DNA of 64,000 bases from Bradysia coprophila (Eukaryota; Arthropoda; Insecta; Diptera; Sciaridae), in assembly GCF_014529535.1 (NCBI RefSeq), contig NW_023503608.1:62001-126000 (forward strand), written 5' to 3'. Below, piece after piece: positions 22,756 through 35,108 of this stretch. The notes under the pieces are model-generated. The model saw only the letters and a program-made list of their open reading frames with translations. It was not told the origin of the DNA and searched no databases. Position numbers and translations under genes: made by a program. Numbering within the stretch: position 1 is the first letter of the stretch; the number at the start of each line of letters is the position of its first letter.

Positions 22756-24145
22756 ATGAAGTATATTATAGCAATCTTAGGTGCCATCGTTGCATTGATA
22801 CATGTAAGTCTTTTTTATTGATAGTTGCAATCTTTTCTTTGTTAACACAATGGTCTCATCTTAACTGTCAGAGAACATTACGTTTTACTTTGCTTTTTTG
22901 TAAAATGCGATCATTTCCTTTTTTAGAGTAGCAATGCTGTGGTTAGCCGAAAAAAACCGAGTAAGAAAAATGATGAATTGTTTTATGACTTAGAATATCC
23001 TTCCAAAGAAATGCTTTACGTTTTAGATTTCGACTATTACGTTCATTTTATTACCTAGGAAAGATTGCCTTCTGATGTCACCAAATTACTTGTTTTCAGC
23101 TGTTCAAATCGAACGTGTTGAACCTTCGAGTGACTTCGGCTATGATTACGTCCTCGAGAACGACCTGCACGATGCTGTTCAAACTCATGAAATATGCGTT
23201 GTCAACTCCAAGTTGATATTGATTTCACAAATGAGTGAAAGTGTTTTGATTAAAGCTGTTGTGGATTCAAAAGGTGTTATTCAGAGAATGGGAGCTTTTC
23301 GAATCGGGAAAAGTACTTCGATGGTACATGGACTTAGTCTTTCTAACAAATTTCCCGGAAAGGTCTGGGTTACTTTAGAGGCCGATAATATAGTAGTTTT
23401 GATCGATCCTGTTAACAATAGTCAGTCGCCGCCGAGAATTGTACGAGAAATTTTGTTACCTCCGTCTGCAAAAGGTCCGCATTACGTTGGTGAATTTGGT
23501 AACGAGATTTGTACTACTAATAAAGGAACCGCTTCTGTGACGTGCGTCAACTACCTAAACCCAAGCGATTACACAATCTACCAAGGTCTTCCGAACCCAA
23601 TATTTATTGCTCAGCACCCAATCAACCGAATGTTATATAGTGGAGAGGATAATTCTAACATGATAATGAAGATGAATCCAAAGACAAAATCCGTTACACA
23701 AATACCAGTCACGTCTACAACTGGCAGGACACCAGTAGGAATGATTAGTGGTCCGAAAGGCGTGTGGTTTGTACTTGCTGGTAACAGCACACAAGGAACT
23801 GGAACATTTGGATTCATTGATGAAAATGACAGCATCGTTTACTACAGACTTAAATCGCCCATAGGTGAAAAAGCTGCACTTCTTCATTTGGCATTTGACG
23901 TCAATTATTGGACTACGCATACTCTCTACCTTTTGTCCACGTCATTACTCAACAAAGATATTCCTGACGCTCTCATCACGGTTAAATTCAATTCTCTGTG
24001 GAATGAAATTGTGAGCGAGTCCGCCAAGCTAATACCAACTCCACACGCGATGGTTCATCGCATAGCAGCCACGTCAACTAATATTTTCGTAACCGAGCTT
24101 GCTACATCTAAACTTGCATCCTACGTCTTCGATGAAATTAATTAA
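22756..24145 (+). CDS. Secreted beta-propeller, streptogramin (virginiamycin B) lyase-like
   Basis: Exons 22756-22803, 22927-22960 and 23100-24145 join in frame to 375 aa with good GT/AG sites. The first exon encodes a signal peptide (MKYIIAILGAIVALIH); cleavage is likely after SNA at the exon 2 start. The mature part is one long domain of repeated beta-propeller blades, with GPHYVGEFGNEICTTNK, a LPNPIFIAQHP block, and TPVGMISGPKGVWFVLAGNS then GTFGFID. This resembles the P-x-G-x-x-x-GPDG-x-x-WF pattern of Vgb-type lyases, which linearise streptogramin B antibiotics; similar propellers occur in fungi. Function here is unproven: substrate, catalytic His/Glu and metal site could not be mapped by eye. 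Other six- or seven-bladed propellers (SMP-30 or NHL type) are possible. It has introns and two AATAAA signals (24176, 24198), so it is a resident eukaryotic gene. A direct repeat flanks it. Confidence 0.65.
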
Positions 24146-24439
24146 TTGACCAAAAATGTGAACTGATTCTTTCCTAATAAAAATGTATTGGAAACTCAAT
24201 AAAAAGGTAAACTTTAGAAGTATTAAGATATTTTGCTCGTGCAATCTTTAGTGCTCTGATTGATTTATCACGATTTTGAGGGTGTTAACTGCGCAGAACT
24301 ATTTTACAAGACTGTTGAATACTACGTTCCGCATATATGTACATTTTACATACTGACCACCCTAAGTGCTGCTAAAATGTACATTATACTGCTATGTTAA
24401 CAATTGTACTTGTTCCGAATTTTTACAGTATTTCTATCT

Positions 24440-24587
24440 AGGGTAACACTCATATGCTTGAAGTGCGTTGCTGAAAGGTCAAAGTTATTGGATTGATTCA
24501 GAATAAAAAATTTACTTCCGGTTATAAATTCGAAACAACCATAGCGTGATGCAAATCCACTTACAAGGAAAAAAATGTAAAAAAAAG
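24440..24587 (+). repeat. Direct repeat, downstream copy flanking lyase-like gene
   Basis: Matches 22214-22352 in the same orientation, with small indels (for example TGATGC added near 24550). The two copies lie about 2.2 kb apart, with the lyase-like gene as the only gene between them. Confidence 0.7.
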
Positions 24588-27500
24588 TGTTGTCTGAACT
24601 TCTGACCCAGTTCAAGTGCTCTCATGATTTGAGTAAAATAATTGCTAGCACAAGGTAAAATGTAACGGTACAAACGTATGTCAGTTTACACACTAAATGT
24701 CAGGGAAATAAATTCTTACCTTTTACATACGGCTTGAATAGCCGGTTATCGAAAATGACGACAAAAATATTGACAAGCTCTGGGTAATATGGTCCCCCTT
24801 AAAAATACGTTGATCGATGGATAATAATACTGGTCATATGCTTGCCGTCTGCAACAGGTTAATATTTCCCCGAAACGAATCATTTTTACCAGAGGCAACA
24901 GAAAGTACACACCTAGTTTATGGCGTAGACATTGTATATCGTAAAACGCGTTACAATCGCAAGAAAGGAATGATGGCCATAGAGAAAGTGGAGAACAGCC
25001 TTATTGAACAAACCGATCCATTGTTTTCAACATCACCATTACATAACATTCAGCCTTTTGATGAGCAAACATCATTTGAAAGGTTTTCTTTGTTTGAAAA
25101 GTCAGCTTATTGAAGCGTTGATGGTCAGTCCAGAAATCATAAATTTACGCGTTGACCTGTCTTTAGTGTTCCTGTAAAGTTTTTTTGTTTTTTTTTTTTG
25201 TGACCATCAACGTGTAAAATATGTTAATTAAAACCGAATATTCTAAAGTGTTTTAAGTGGTTCTAGCTCTTCCACGACATTAATCATAATTCTAACATTG
25301 GAAATTTATTGACGTAGGTACGACATGTTAATGTAAGATTTTCGGGTCCTTTGAAAAAGTAACTCGATTGGCATTGTATTATTCTCGATTTGTCATGTTG
25401 TTGTACAAAATTGCCACTGATTAAGGCAGAAATCGGAAGGTTTGTAGAAAGAAAATAATTTTAACCTCACAAACGTTCTTGATATCACTACAACAGTTTA
25501 TGCGTCTGTTTAAGGGTATACTCCAGTTGTAAGCAAAGTTGTAAGTTGTAAGTTTTTTAAGTCAATTGAAAAAGACAAAACTGCAATATGCTAATAAAAA
25601 GTTCAGTTTACTTCAAACTTGACCTGAAAACTGTCAACCTGTTCGCATCTTTAATATTGCATTATTGATGACATAATGGATCATGATCATGGCATCTGAA
25701 ATGTGTTTGACTTTATTTGACCATATTCGATAAGAGACCAATAAGTTGGAGTATATCAGCTCCAACTATCTACCAGTGTCCACATATAGAGGCAACGTAA
25801 ATTATATTGCAAATTAAATTCTCTCGAAATTTCTTTTAAATGAATTTTTGTAGAATGAAAAAATTATGGTAATTACGGTAGAGTAAACTTGTGAAAAAGT
25901 TGTCATTGTTGCCAAAAAAGATCAACAAAAATTTTCCCTCATATTTTTGTTTTCATCTTATTTTGAGAAAAAAAAAACATTTTAATGGAATCGAGTCTAC
26001 GTAATTAATATTCAAATAAAACGTGATGTAGTCACTGATAAGAAATGAACGCTTCAATGGTTCCACGTGATGTATCATCATTGTAGGAGTATGGTGAATT
26101 TTCAAAAAATTCTGAAAATTTCCAGAAAATTATTTACTTACGAGTACAAATGCCAAAAATCACAATTAGCTTTTTAAATGAAAGTAAGCTAAAAACTATT
26201 CAGCAATTGTTCTCAGCTGCTAAATAAAAATTTAGGGTGAACATATTCTAACTGATAACATAGTTTCAATACCACGTGGTTATCTCGTTCCTTCTGTCAT
26301 ATTGAATAAATAAATAACCGATCAATCCACATTATTGCTTATCGCCAAAAGGTCGGAAACGTTTCGATTAAATTTTATAAATATTTTATCAAATGAATTT
26401 CAGTTATTTTTAGTGTGCATTTTCTCGCCATTTCCACGATCCAATGTATAATGCAATATTGACGTCAAAGACCATTTCAAAGAAATAGTTTTCGCTACAG
26501 AATGTAACGGAAATATCAAAGCACATGCTTGGCATCACGCTCTTTTCTCCCTCTGTTGTTAAGTCTTCTGCCGTAATAATTCGTTCTAATCTAATATTAA
26601 AGCTTATAGATGAAGGGAACTGATTTATTACCTGATTTTAGCCCAGGGAATCGTAATGAAGTAACTTAAACGTAAGGAGCCAAAAGGGCATTGTTTCTAT
26701 ATGTTAATCTCTTAGAAAAACGTGTAGAGATATATTCATTAAATCTGCTACTCCTTTTGCTTAACGTCTGATAAACGCTCGCTCGTTTGAAGTTTGAATA
26801 TGCAAAGACTCTTATTTTTCGCTCCTGTCGATAACAGGTGATTACCAGTTTCTAAGTCATTTTATCGCTTACTGAACAAATTGCGGTATAATAATTAGAT
26901 TGGTTACATGTTGAACTAGTTTTTGATTTTTTTTGAAAATCTTGTACTTCATTAATTTTTTATATAACATGCAGATGTGTTTTGGTCATCGTCGTTTAAA
27001 TATGTGACCTTTTATTTGACAATTATTTCCATGAGAAACTTTCCGCTCCATAATGCATACGTGGCTCGATACGTGGTGTCAAATCCATCAATGGAAAACT
27101 CATTAAAAAGTTAGGTTCGATAGAAGTGCAGGTGTAACTTCTTGTCATTAACTATGTCCAGTCCATTTATGAAAGAAAGTACGTCTATATAAAGTGAGTG
27201 ACCGTAACAGGTGAAAAAGAGTAATTTTCCAAGAAAATTGGTAAATATCTCTTGCGATTATTTACCATTAAACAAGAGCAAATCATGTGTGTAATACACA
27301 CAGAGTGTATTTGCTTACCATGGTATACAAACAATAATTGAACGTTCAATTATCAATGAATGTGTTATTAAATAATTTACAATAACTACCGCTACCTCAA
27401 ACCGTACATTTTAAACTTCACAACATTCTTGCGCGTAATACCACGACCTATACTACACTTGTGGCGCGAAGTAAGTAAATAAATCGTATAAAATGGATGA

Positions 27501-29257
27501 TAACAACTTTATTTTGAAAATAGAAAGAACAACAATTTCATATTTCAGTATTATAAATCTATATAAATGGATGTTAAGTTACAACAATAATTATCAAACT
27601 TTTGAAATTTCAACTCATACATGTGAGGATCGCGAGCCCAAAGTTTCAATAAAAGTACGATTCAGTTACTGTGCGAACTTGACTTGAGAGTGATACTGTT
27701 CCAGATTTTCTTAGTTGTTATTTTTTTGCTGTTGGATTACTTACGTCTTTACGGTTGTGCATACAATATTTGGTTGTTGTTGTTGGTTTTTGTCGTAAAA
27801 GAAAGTTCCTATAAGAGGAGAACAGTTTTTAGTTTTTCAGAGAATTTTAAAACACACAACAAGAGTGGTTGGTGATTTAATTTTTAATAGAAGAAAATAA
27901 TTTCGAAATTCATTATACTACGTTAGAGCTACCTTCGATAGGGTAAGTTCTTAGATACTTTCTTTGCGAATATTTTTCTGTGTATAACTTAAGTTGAAAG
28001 CGATGTATCCTAAAAACCTAAAAAGTACCTAACCGAAGAGAATATAAATTTAAAAAAAATGAAATCTTTGACTAAAGCACTAAAACTCCAACTTCTTAAA
28101 CCGTTAAATATTAAAATGGATTAATAAGACTCCTTCGAATTCCTTAGATGTTAATCGAAGGGAAAGACGACAAATGACACTATTTGGAAATAAGTAACAC
28201 TTCTCCTCTAAATGTGTTCGCAGTTTGGTATGGAGAGTCTTGTATACAGAGACACTCTTTCAATACATTGTGGATCTTGGTCGACGATTTCCAACAGAAC
28301 TTGAAATGAATAAACCAAGTGGGGTCGATGAAAACAGCGATAACGACATTTCTATTATAAAAATGAGACCCTTTCATAGATTGTTTCTAATGGAAAAATT
28401 ATCTGAAATGAGTTGAATTTAAGGTTATGGTGGAACGGATGTCTCATATGAATGAAGGTTCAAAATTGTGGAATTTTTCTGGTGTCTGATAAAATGTGTT
28501 CATTGGACTGACCCGATCTATTACAATATGGAGGGAAAACACTACTGCTCCAAAGAAATACCAAATTCAAATGATAAATTAAAACTTTTAATTACCACCC
28601 GAGATCCGATACGAGTCAAACTTTCGACATGCTACACTGCGTAGAGAAAGAACTTTGTCTATATGAAATTTTCGTAACGCAAAATTGTGTGCGAGTTCAC
28701 ATTTTACGTAGTGGAAAAATGAGTAGTGTGTTAGATTACCCTCTAAAGTTATCGCTACATTCGTAAAAATCAAACAAAAATTGTAAAATATGGACCTCTA
28801 ACAAAGTGAAAATTGTACTCTTTTATACAATGTTGAACGTCTCCAAGCATAATGCTCGAACTACCCGATTTTTACACTTATGGCCTTATTGTCAGTACTT
28901 GCATGACATTTCACTATTTTCTGAGGTCATTGAAAATCGCCTCCGATGTCCTTAAGGCGTGCCACTTCAGATTTTTTAAACCAATGACTGGAAGACTTAG
29001 TCCTTTCTCTAATATGAAAAAATAATGTAATTGATGAGTCCCCATGGCGAATATCAATTTTCTTGTTTTCCCTTCAAACAACGCTTTGCACTGTCAAGTT
29101 TCAGTACCCTATTTAAAGTACCACTTTTGCTTGAAGTGCGTTGCTTCAAATGAATTCAACTCCTTTGCATGCAAATAATCATCACAAATATTTATAAGCA
29201 AGTTCTGCTTAATTAACTAAACTTTTCAATTGCAGATAACAGAAAACGGCTACGATA
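24588..29257. other. Gene-poor stretch, 4.7 kb
   Basis: No recognised gene. An open frame at 24817-25113 (98 codons, plus) has balanced composition and no low-complexity, but no motif and no splice support, so I leave it as hypothetical. A 12-base inverted pair (GTTGATGGTCA at 25115-25127 and 25201-25212) may mark a small MITE. A MITE right end lies at about 29132. The CDO leader acceptor (TTCAATTGCAG) is at about 29235, implying a spliced 5' leader. Confidence 0.5.
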
Positions 29258-31952
29258 ATGTCGACACTCACTGCATTCAACAATACTATTGAACAACAAG
29301 AGCAACACCTCCGATCGTTAACAAAAACATTCACTGGAATCGACAAGCCATTAAAACACTTCAAATCAGTGGAAACATTATCAGAATTGATCGCCGAATT
29401 GCATAATGTATTCGATTCGGACCGGGTCAACATCGAATATGTCAATCACTTGCTGTTGAGCTACAAATCGAATCCATCGGAATGGAAAAAATTTGCCAAA
29501 TTCGATAGATTCAGGTATACGAGTAATCTGATCATTTTTGAGTATTTTCACGACAGAGTAAAGTTAACCAGGCAGGAGCGCTGATTTGACTAGGGACCTG
29601 AATAATCTAGTAGCCATATATTTTTTGCGAACAAAATTGTTCAATTTATGTCAGTGTTCATTTGAGTTCATTTTCATCCAGTGTATTAGGTCCCTTATTT
29701 GACGTTTCGAAAATGAACCGCTCCTGCCTGGTTTATTTTACTCTGCCGTGGTATTTTAGTATAAAGAAACCCAACTTTCGATATTTTCTTACAAATTATC
29801 TGACCCTTCGAATCTAGGCTCTCACCCTAACGTGCATGCTTTCCATCTCAATATAATTCAACGTAGCTAGTCCCAAATAGGTTAAACATTGTAAAAAATA
29901 AAATGACGCGCCTTTCGTTACAAAATAGTCACAATTAAGCGAAGATAACAGGAACTCATATAAGACGTAAAAGACATCTCTCAAAATAAGTTATTTAGAT
30001 CCGAAAGCTATGAAATGAAATTTTTTGTTCATCGTTGTTTTTCAGATACTTAAGTTCAATTTTTTTGGTTATTGTTATCTTGTTCGCTTTTTATTCTTAC
30101 GTCAATTGATCAGGGATTGTTCAGATTTTCGTTGTGCAGAGATTTAAAAGAAAAAATGACGAAAATTTTCAACTTGTTTCAATTAGTTATCAAGTCATTT
30201 ATAAAATTGGCCTCGGCTCGGCTTACATAACACGAGTACCGTGTAATTCAAATTGATGTATTTTCCCGAGGAAAACTTACCGAAGATAAACCTTAAGTAC
30301 AGAAAAAAGGTTCTTTGTTTTCTACGCCAAGCCTTACTTCTTCTAATACAGGAATCTTCCAGTTTTTAATAGGAAGTCATTTTAAGGCTCGAAACAGGTT
30401 ACGTTTTATCTGAACCTGACCTGAGTCACCTGAAATCTGTTTTGACCTGAACTGGATGTAATCAATATCGACTTGACGTCAGTCTTAGGTATACTTGTCC
30501 TGTCAGGTTAAAATAAAACAGGTTCAGGTTCAGGACTAAGGCACTCTCCATCGAAAGATGGCTCTCCATCACGGAGTTCATTATACCAAAGGTACAAAAT
30601 CAACGCCAGTGTAAAGAGGACAATTCATAAGGTACACATCCTCATCCGTATCCGGTGCTAGATCACAAGAACAGATAGGATCTCTTGACCTGTCTATTCT
30701 TGCTTAAGTTCCTATCTAGTAAGTTTCACGAGTTCATCGCTCCAGGATTTGAGTTCATTGAACATAATCCATTTTTTGGGGTGTGTTTTTTCGTTCTCAT
30801 TTCTTCAAAAGACCGAAGAGATAAAAACGACGAAATTTATTGCCATCTTTACATGTTATCTGCCTGCCAGACTGTTAGCTTAAGAGGTGAACCTTTTTAT
30901 AAAATAACATGAGAAAAAAAAAATTATAAAGAGATAAAATGAATGAGGTGACTCTTCGCTGTTAACAAGCATATTGATTAAACATGATCTTTTGGCGTTT
31001 TAGTAAAATATATGATGGACGTTCTAATGCTTTATTAAACACAATTTATTTACACAAGAAAAAAAAATCAAAATAATCTTGCGAATAGAAATGAGCTTGT
31101 GGAACGATCTTATCAGAACTTAGCAGAAAAACAACGTTAACATAATAACATAACATTCTATGACGACGATGTTCCCATTTCAATCTATTCACACGTCGTG
31201 TATATTTATCTCTCCATCAGGTACACAAGAAACTTAGTCGATGCCGGGAATGGAAAATTCAATCTGATGATATTGTGTTGGGGTGAAGGCCACGGCTCAG
31301 CTATTCATGATCATGCCGATGCCCATTGTTTCATGAAAATGCTGAGAGGAGAATTGCAAGAAGTTCGATATGCATGGCCCAGTAATGGCACCGATACCGA
31401 AGAGAAACAGATCGGTGATATTGGAATGAACGACGAACAATTGATGGAATATGATGGCGAAGAGTTGCAAGAAATATCGAGGACTACACTGGAAACGGAT
31501 GGTGTATGCTATATAAATGGTAATTGGATCATGCATTCAATTGCTTCCGATTTTTCTTGTAAATGTTATTTCGGGATTAACAGATACACTTGGACTTCAT
31601 CGGGTTGAAAATCCTAGCCACAGTGACAGTGCCGTTTCGTTGCATTTATATTGTCCGCCGTTCGATTCTTGTTCCATTTTCAACAAAAAAACGGGGAAAC
31701 GAACCAGCTGTAATGTAACTTTTTGGAGCAAATTTGGAGAAAAACGGGATAAGGTACCAGACTCACGAGAGAGTTTACAATTTTGGAATTTTTTTTCATT
31801 TTTCTCCATTGTTTCCAACAATAGACTGCCACTACAACAACACTACCAGAAGATAACTAATGCGTATAAGGAGAAACTACTGACGATTGTTATTATTGCG
31901 ACAGGTACCTACGGTGGAGAATGGCTATGTGTCGATTAATAACGGAATCTAA
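29258..31952 (+). CDS. Cdo: Cysteine dioxygenase, four exons
   Basis: Exons 29258-29514, 31221-31519, 31584-31753 and 31905-31952 give 774 bases, 257 aa, in frame. The enzyme oxidises cysteine to cysteine sulfinate, the first step of cysteine catabolism toward taurine and sulfate, in the cytosol. It is a cupin with non-haem iron. The Fe ligands are visible as H115 and H117 ([13 protein letters not shown]) and H191 (LGLHRVEN). The Cys-Tyr cofactor pair is C122 and Y208 ([12 protein letters not shown]). [14 protein letters not shown] and [12 protein letters not shown] complete the family pattern. An acidic insert between the second and third ligands makes it about 20 residues longer than mammalian CDO there. 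Exon 4 ([15 protein letters not shown]) is less certain; if intron 3 is retained the frame stops at 31939. Intron 1 is 1.7 kb, the rest are short. ATTAAA at 32076. Confidence 0.95.
30386..30545. repeat. Inverted ACCTGA/TCAGGT-rich repeat in Cdo intron 1
   Basis: The left part carries GGTTACGTTTTATCTGAACC followed by TGACCTGAGT. The right part carries GGTTAAAATAAAACAGGTTC followed by AGGTTCAGG, its approximate inverse. A similar motif cluster lies at 41180-41295. Probably a degraded non-autonomous element. Confidence 0.35.
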
Positions 31953-32155
31953 CTCAATCTAACGAATCTGCTATTGTTGTTAGAGGTACATGTTAAATCT
32001 GTATAATTCATACGCAAATATTTTTATCCAATTAGTTACTTACCATCATAAAATTGTTTAATTTATTTTTATGACATTAAACGTTTAAAAACAAATAGAA
32101 AATATTTTGAGTTTTTTTCAAGTAAGTTTTTCATTTATTTCCGTATTATTTGAAT

Positions 32156-33145
32156 TTACAAATAGAATATTTCACTTAAGTCCTTCGAAGGCGGAATAGT
32201 TCCCAAAATCGATGCTACATTCCCCTTCTGGATAGCGATACTAATTCGTTGAATTAGATACGACGTCGCACGCTTTTCGTTTGTATATTCCGTGATTTTG
32301 CTTCCGATTTTCTTTATCAATTCCAATCCCAACTTTCCGAAAACACCAGATGTCTCAGTAGCGACTGGGATAAAAATAAACTGGCTTGCCAAGTGAGAGT
32401 AATGATCTATCTTTTTAGCCTCAGCTCTCCCTGCTACAGAACCAGCATTTCGTGACGAAGAATTTAAGTACGAAGGAGCAAACGTATCGCCACAAGTAAA
32501 ATCCCACAGCAACGATTTTCCTCTCGCCCACGGTATTAGTGTTAATCCGTCCGGTTTTTTCCCATCGGGTCTGGAACATCCTGGCGGTTCAAGAATAGCC
32601 GGAATTGCTCCCGATTTCAATGCTCGTTGTAGGATGTTATTTCCACTTGCATGACGTGAATTCGTACCACTCGCTTTGATACACGACAAACCATGGTACC
32701 CATATTTATTGACCTTGTCTCCACAAATACAGACATGAGGCTGAACGATTGGTGCACCAAGTCGTAACGACAATGCAACATGAAACTCATCGTTTGTTAA
32801 ATATGTTCCAAGTTGCGGAGATGGTAATACATTGAGCCAAGCACCTGATTCACGTACGGCGTTTGCTTTGAAACGAGCTTCATTAGTTTTATGTTTCAAC
32901 AAACCACCCAGGAAATTAATTTTGTGATCTATTTCCTTTGACTCCCAGATTGATTGAATATTTCGTAGATGTTTTTCGGGAAGATCACCAAACTTTTCGG
33001 ACCAAATTTTTTCTGCCTCCAACAGTGCTGGATCAATTTGTCGGTAAGGTTCAGATAACAAACTGTCCACCAAATCGGAGACTTCATAAATCGATGACAA
33101 AAAGCAGGGCAATGCTATTTCGGTTGAATGTCTGATTGAGTTAGT
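32156..33145 (-). mobile_element. Retroelement 3' fragment with zinc-knuckle and RLE-like domain
   Basis: The minus strand keeps an open frame of over 318 codons, ending LSEIFYL. It has an N-terminal part (SIRHSTEIALPCFLSSIYEV), a conserved LNVLPSPQLGTYLTN and ALSLRLGAP region, a CICGDKV...HGLSC zinc-binding block, then PPGCSRPDGKKPDG...WARGKSLLWDFTCGDTFAPSY and a C-terminal [19 protein letters not shown]. The RPDG, then about 13 residues, then WDxT pattern resembles the PD...D core of restriction-like endonucleases used by some non-LTR retroelements. I remember this C-terminal module from RT-bearing proteins of invertebrates. No RT motif is inside this fragment. Three relatives lie at 36800, 40037 and 63124. 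Confidence 0.7.
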
Positions 33146-33474
33146 TTTTTATTCTGTTATGATGCCATGAGAACTGTGATGGCATCAAAAGGTATTTTTG
33201 TTAAGTGGAAATCTGGTTGAGGTTCAATTTTTCGGAAAACTCTTTTGTTAATACAGCGTTGACGGGAATTGGGCTAATGTCGAACTGTTTATTCGAAAAT
33301 AATGGCTAGTGTCCCTCGTTCCATTTAGGAATCAATGTCATTTGAAATACATAAATCTATTACTTCCTTTGTTCATAGTATTTCCGACACTATGAATGGC
33401 TGACAATTCAATGAAAAATTATCATTTCCGATTACTTAATACTAATAATATAAACGAGGTAGTCAGATAAAGAT
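33146..33474. other. Spacer between retroelement fragment and ari-2 duplicate
   Basis: No gene. A short hairpin (TGATGCCAT...ATGGCATCA, about 33161-33186) is the only structure noted. Confidence 0.4.
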
Positions 33475-34090
33475 TTTCGCCAGTGATGGAGTCAAATGGA
33501 TCGTATTGTTTAAATTTTTCACAGTTTCATTGAGTAATTTCTCAACGGTCAAGCATTAAATACTCGGGGTCTGTCTTTTTCGGATCGATTCGTTTGATCC
33601 AAACATCTGCAACGCCTCGAATGAGTAAACCAACTAATCGTAAAAAAGTTTTAAACTTCTTGGGTAAATTATTTAAGAACATCGCTACATCAATGTTAAA
33701 ATGAAGTTGTTGTGAGTGAATGTTGTTTTGGTTTTGGTAATTTTCCGATGATTTGTTGTCATTCCGATAAGGAAGGTGTTAGTGGATTTACATTTAAAAG
33801 AAAAATTTAAATGAAATCAGTGGTTAATTTCCAAGGTAATATGTCACACTACAGTTACCTTGTTATTTTCCACGCACAAAAACAATATAGATTGAGACAT
33901 TGAGATTAAACTGAGTAAATGCAACGAACGTATAGTTGACTATGAACCTTTCAGAAGAGACCGACATATTGTCATATAATCATTAGATCTGCTGCTTCAT
34001 TTGATTGAAGTATCACCTAGTGTTTGACACAATAAATCAAATTTTCGATAAGTTCCCCAGCATATAAGAACCCAGACTAATAATTGATAA
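33475..34090 (-). pseudogene. Partial duplicate of ari-2 (exon 2 part plus intron 1)
   Basis: 33475-33680 matches ari-2 exon 2 and adjacent intron (39706-39930): CGCCAGTGATGGAGTCAAAT and ATACTCGGGGTCTGTCTTTT are shared word for word. 33680-34090 then continues as the intron sequence that in ari-2 lies beyond the insertions (40696-41060), with GTCATATAATCATTAGATCT in common. Small deletions in the exon part (for example about 9 bases within the CTAAATACTC region) and lack of other exons make it non-functional. Because intron sequence is included it arose by DNA duplication, not retroposition. It lies 6 kb from its source in the same orientation. Confidence 0.9.
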
Positions 34091-34166
34091 GCCGAATTGA
34101 AGAGGTTTGAAAGTTCAGGTTTTTCATCGTCGTTACGAACCAGAACAAGTTACAGTATTAAAGATG

Positions 34167-34298
34167 ACCTCACAGTCATCTGTTTTGCCTCCGTGTACGT
34201 GTCACTTGTAATTTCAAACAATATTCTCTATTGTACGCATTGCCAACTGTCATGTACACGGAGGTAAAACGTAATGAAAACGGATGACTGTGAATTTA
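34167..34298. repeat. Foldback repeat
   Basis: TCACAGTCATCTGTTTTGCC at 34170-34189 pairs with AAACGGATGACTGTGA at 34278-34293, and CTCCGTGTAC pairs with GTACACGGAG at 34254-34263, with a loop between. A MITE-like relic; no target duplication seen. Confidence 0.6.
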
Positions 34299-35005
34299 GA
34301 CTAAGTCTCCAATTGCACAGTAAAAACTAACTAGAAATTCTTACTCGTCCTTAATTCGCCTTAAATATTTCGTTTTTAATTTTCTACTTTGGTTTCTTTT
34401 TGTTATATCTTATTTTCCGGTTGCTCGCGTAGCGAGGGCCACAAGTCACCCGAGAAAATGCAATTTTCATGTCTTGGGCACAAATTTCCGAATGTTCTCC
34501 TAATTTAGGTCCTCTGCCTGCATGAAAAGTTGTAAAGTATTTGTGGGGGGCGGTTTATTTTAGGCACTTTCGCTTGTTGCCATCATTTCGTTCGGACTAC
34601 AATCCGCGAAATTGCCTAACATATATCGTCCACCACAGATACGTAATAAATAACTATTCCAACTTTTTCCCGATTTAGACACAATATTTTTCACAACAAA
34701 GGCTTCAAAAGTTTCGCCAGAGGAGAAAATATATTCCTCCTAACATGCTGTAAATCCAACACATTATCGTACAGCTAGAACATACAAGTAACGAAACTAA
34801 CTTCGAAGATTTTTTTTTTAATTCAATTACATATGCCCCACCCACAGTCACTTATGTTTCACAGAGTTTCAGACTTTGAAATGAAGTAGATTTCTTTTGA
34901 GGGTTAAAGAAACAGAGAAATGTTGTTGAAAAAGCTCATTATAACAAAACGATTTAGATGAAACTTGGAATCAACGCAATTGAAAATAGTTATTTATCTA
35001 TCAAG
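34299..35005. other. Spacer, no gene
   Basis: A GC-richer GCTCGCGTAGCGAGG palindrome lies at about 34424-34438. It resembles the GAGCGTAGCG motifs at about 35330 and 54095, hinting at a shared repeat family. Confidence 0.35.
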
Positions 35006-35108
35006 GTAGGTATGAAGGTATTTTTTCGCACTAGATGTCGATTGTCGACCCGAGGCGAAGCCGAGGTCGACAAGACGTCGTGTGCGAAAAAAATACCGGC
35101 ATACCTAC
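35006..35108. repeat. Foldback repeat with long arms
   Basis: Arms 35006-35050 and 35065-35108 (GTAGGTATGAAGGTATTTTT at the outer end, GTCGACC at the inner end) pair with few mismatches around the 14-base loop CGAGGCGAAGCCGA. Confidence 0.7.

Noticed and set aside
24817-25113. 98-codon plus-strand frame after the lyase-like gene
   Set aside because: Composition is protein-like but no homology, signal or splice site could be recognised; kept only as a note in the region entry.
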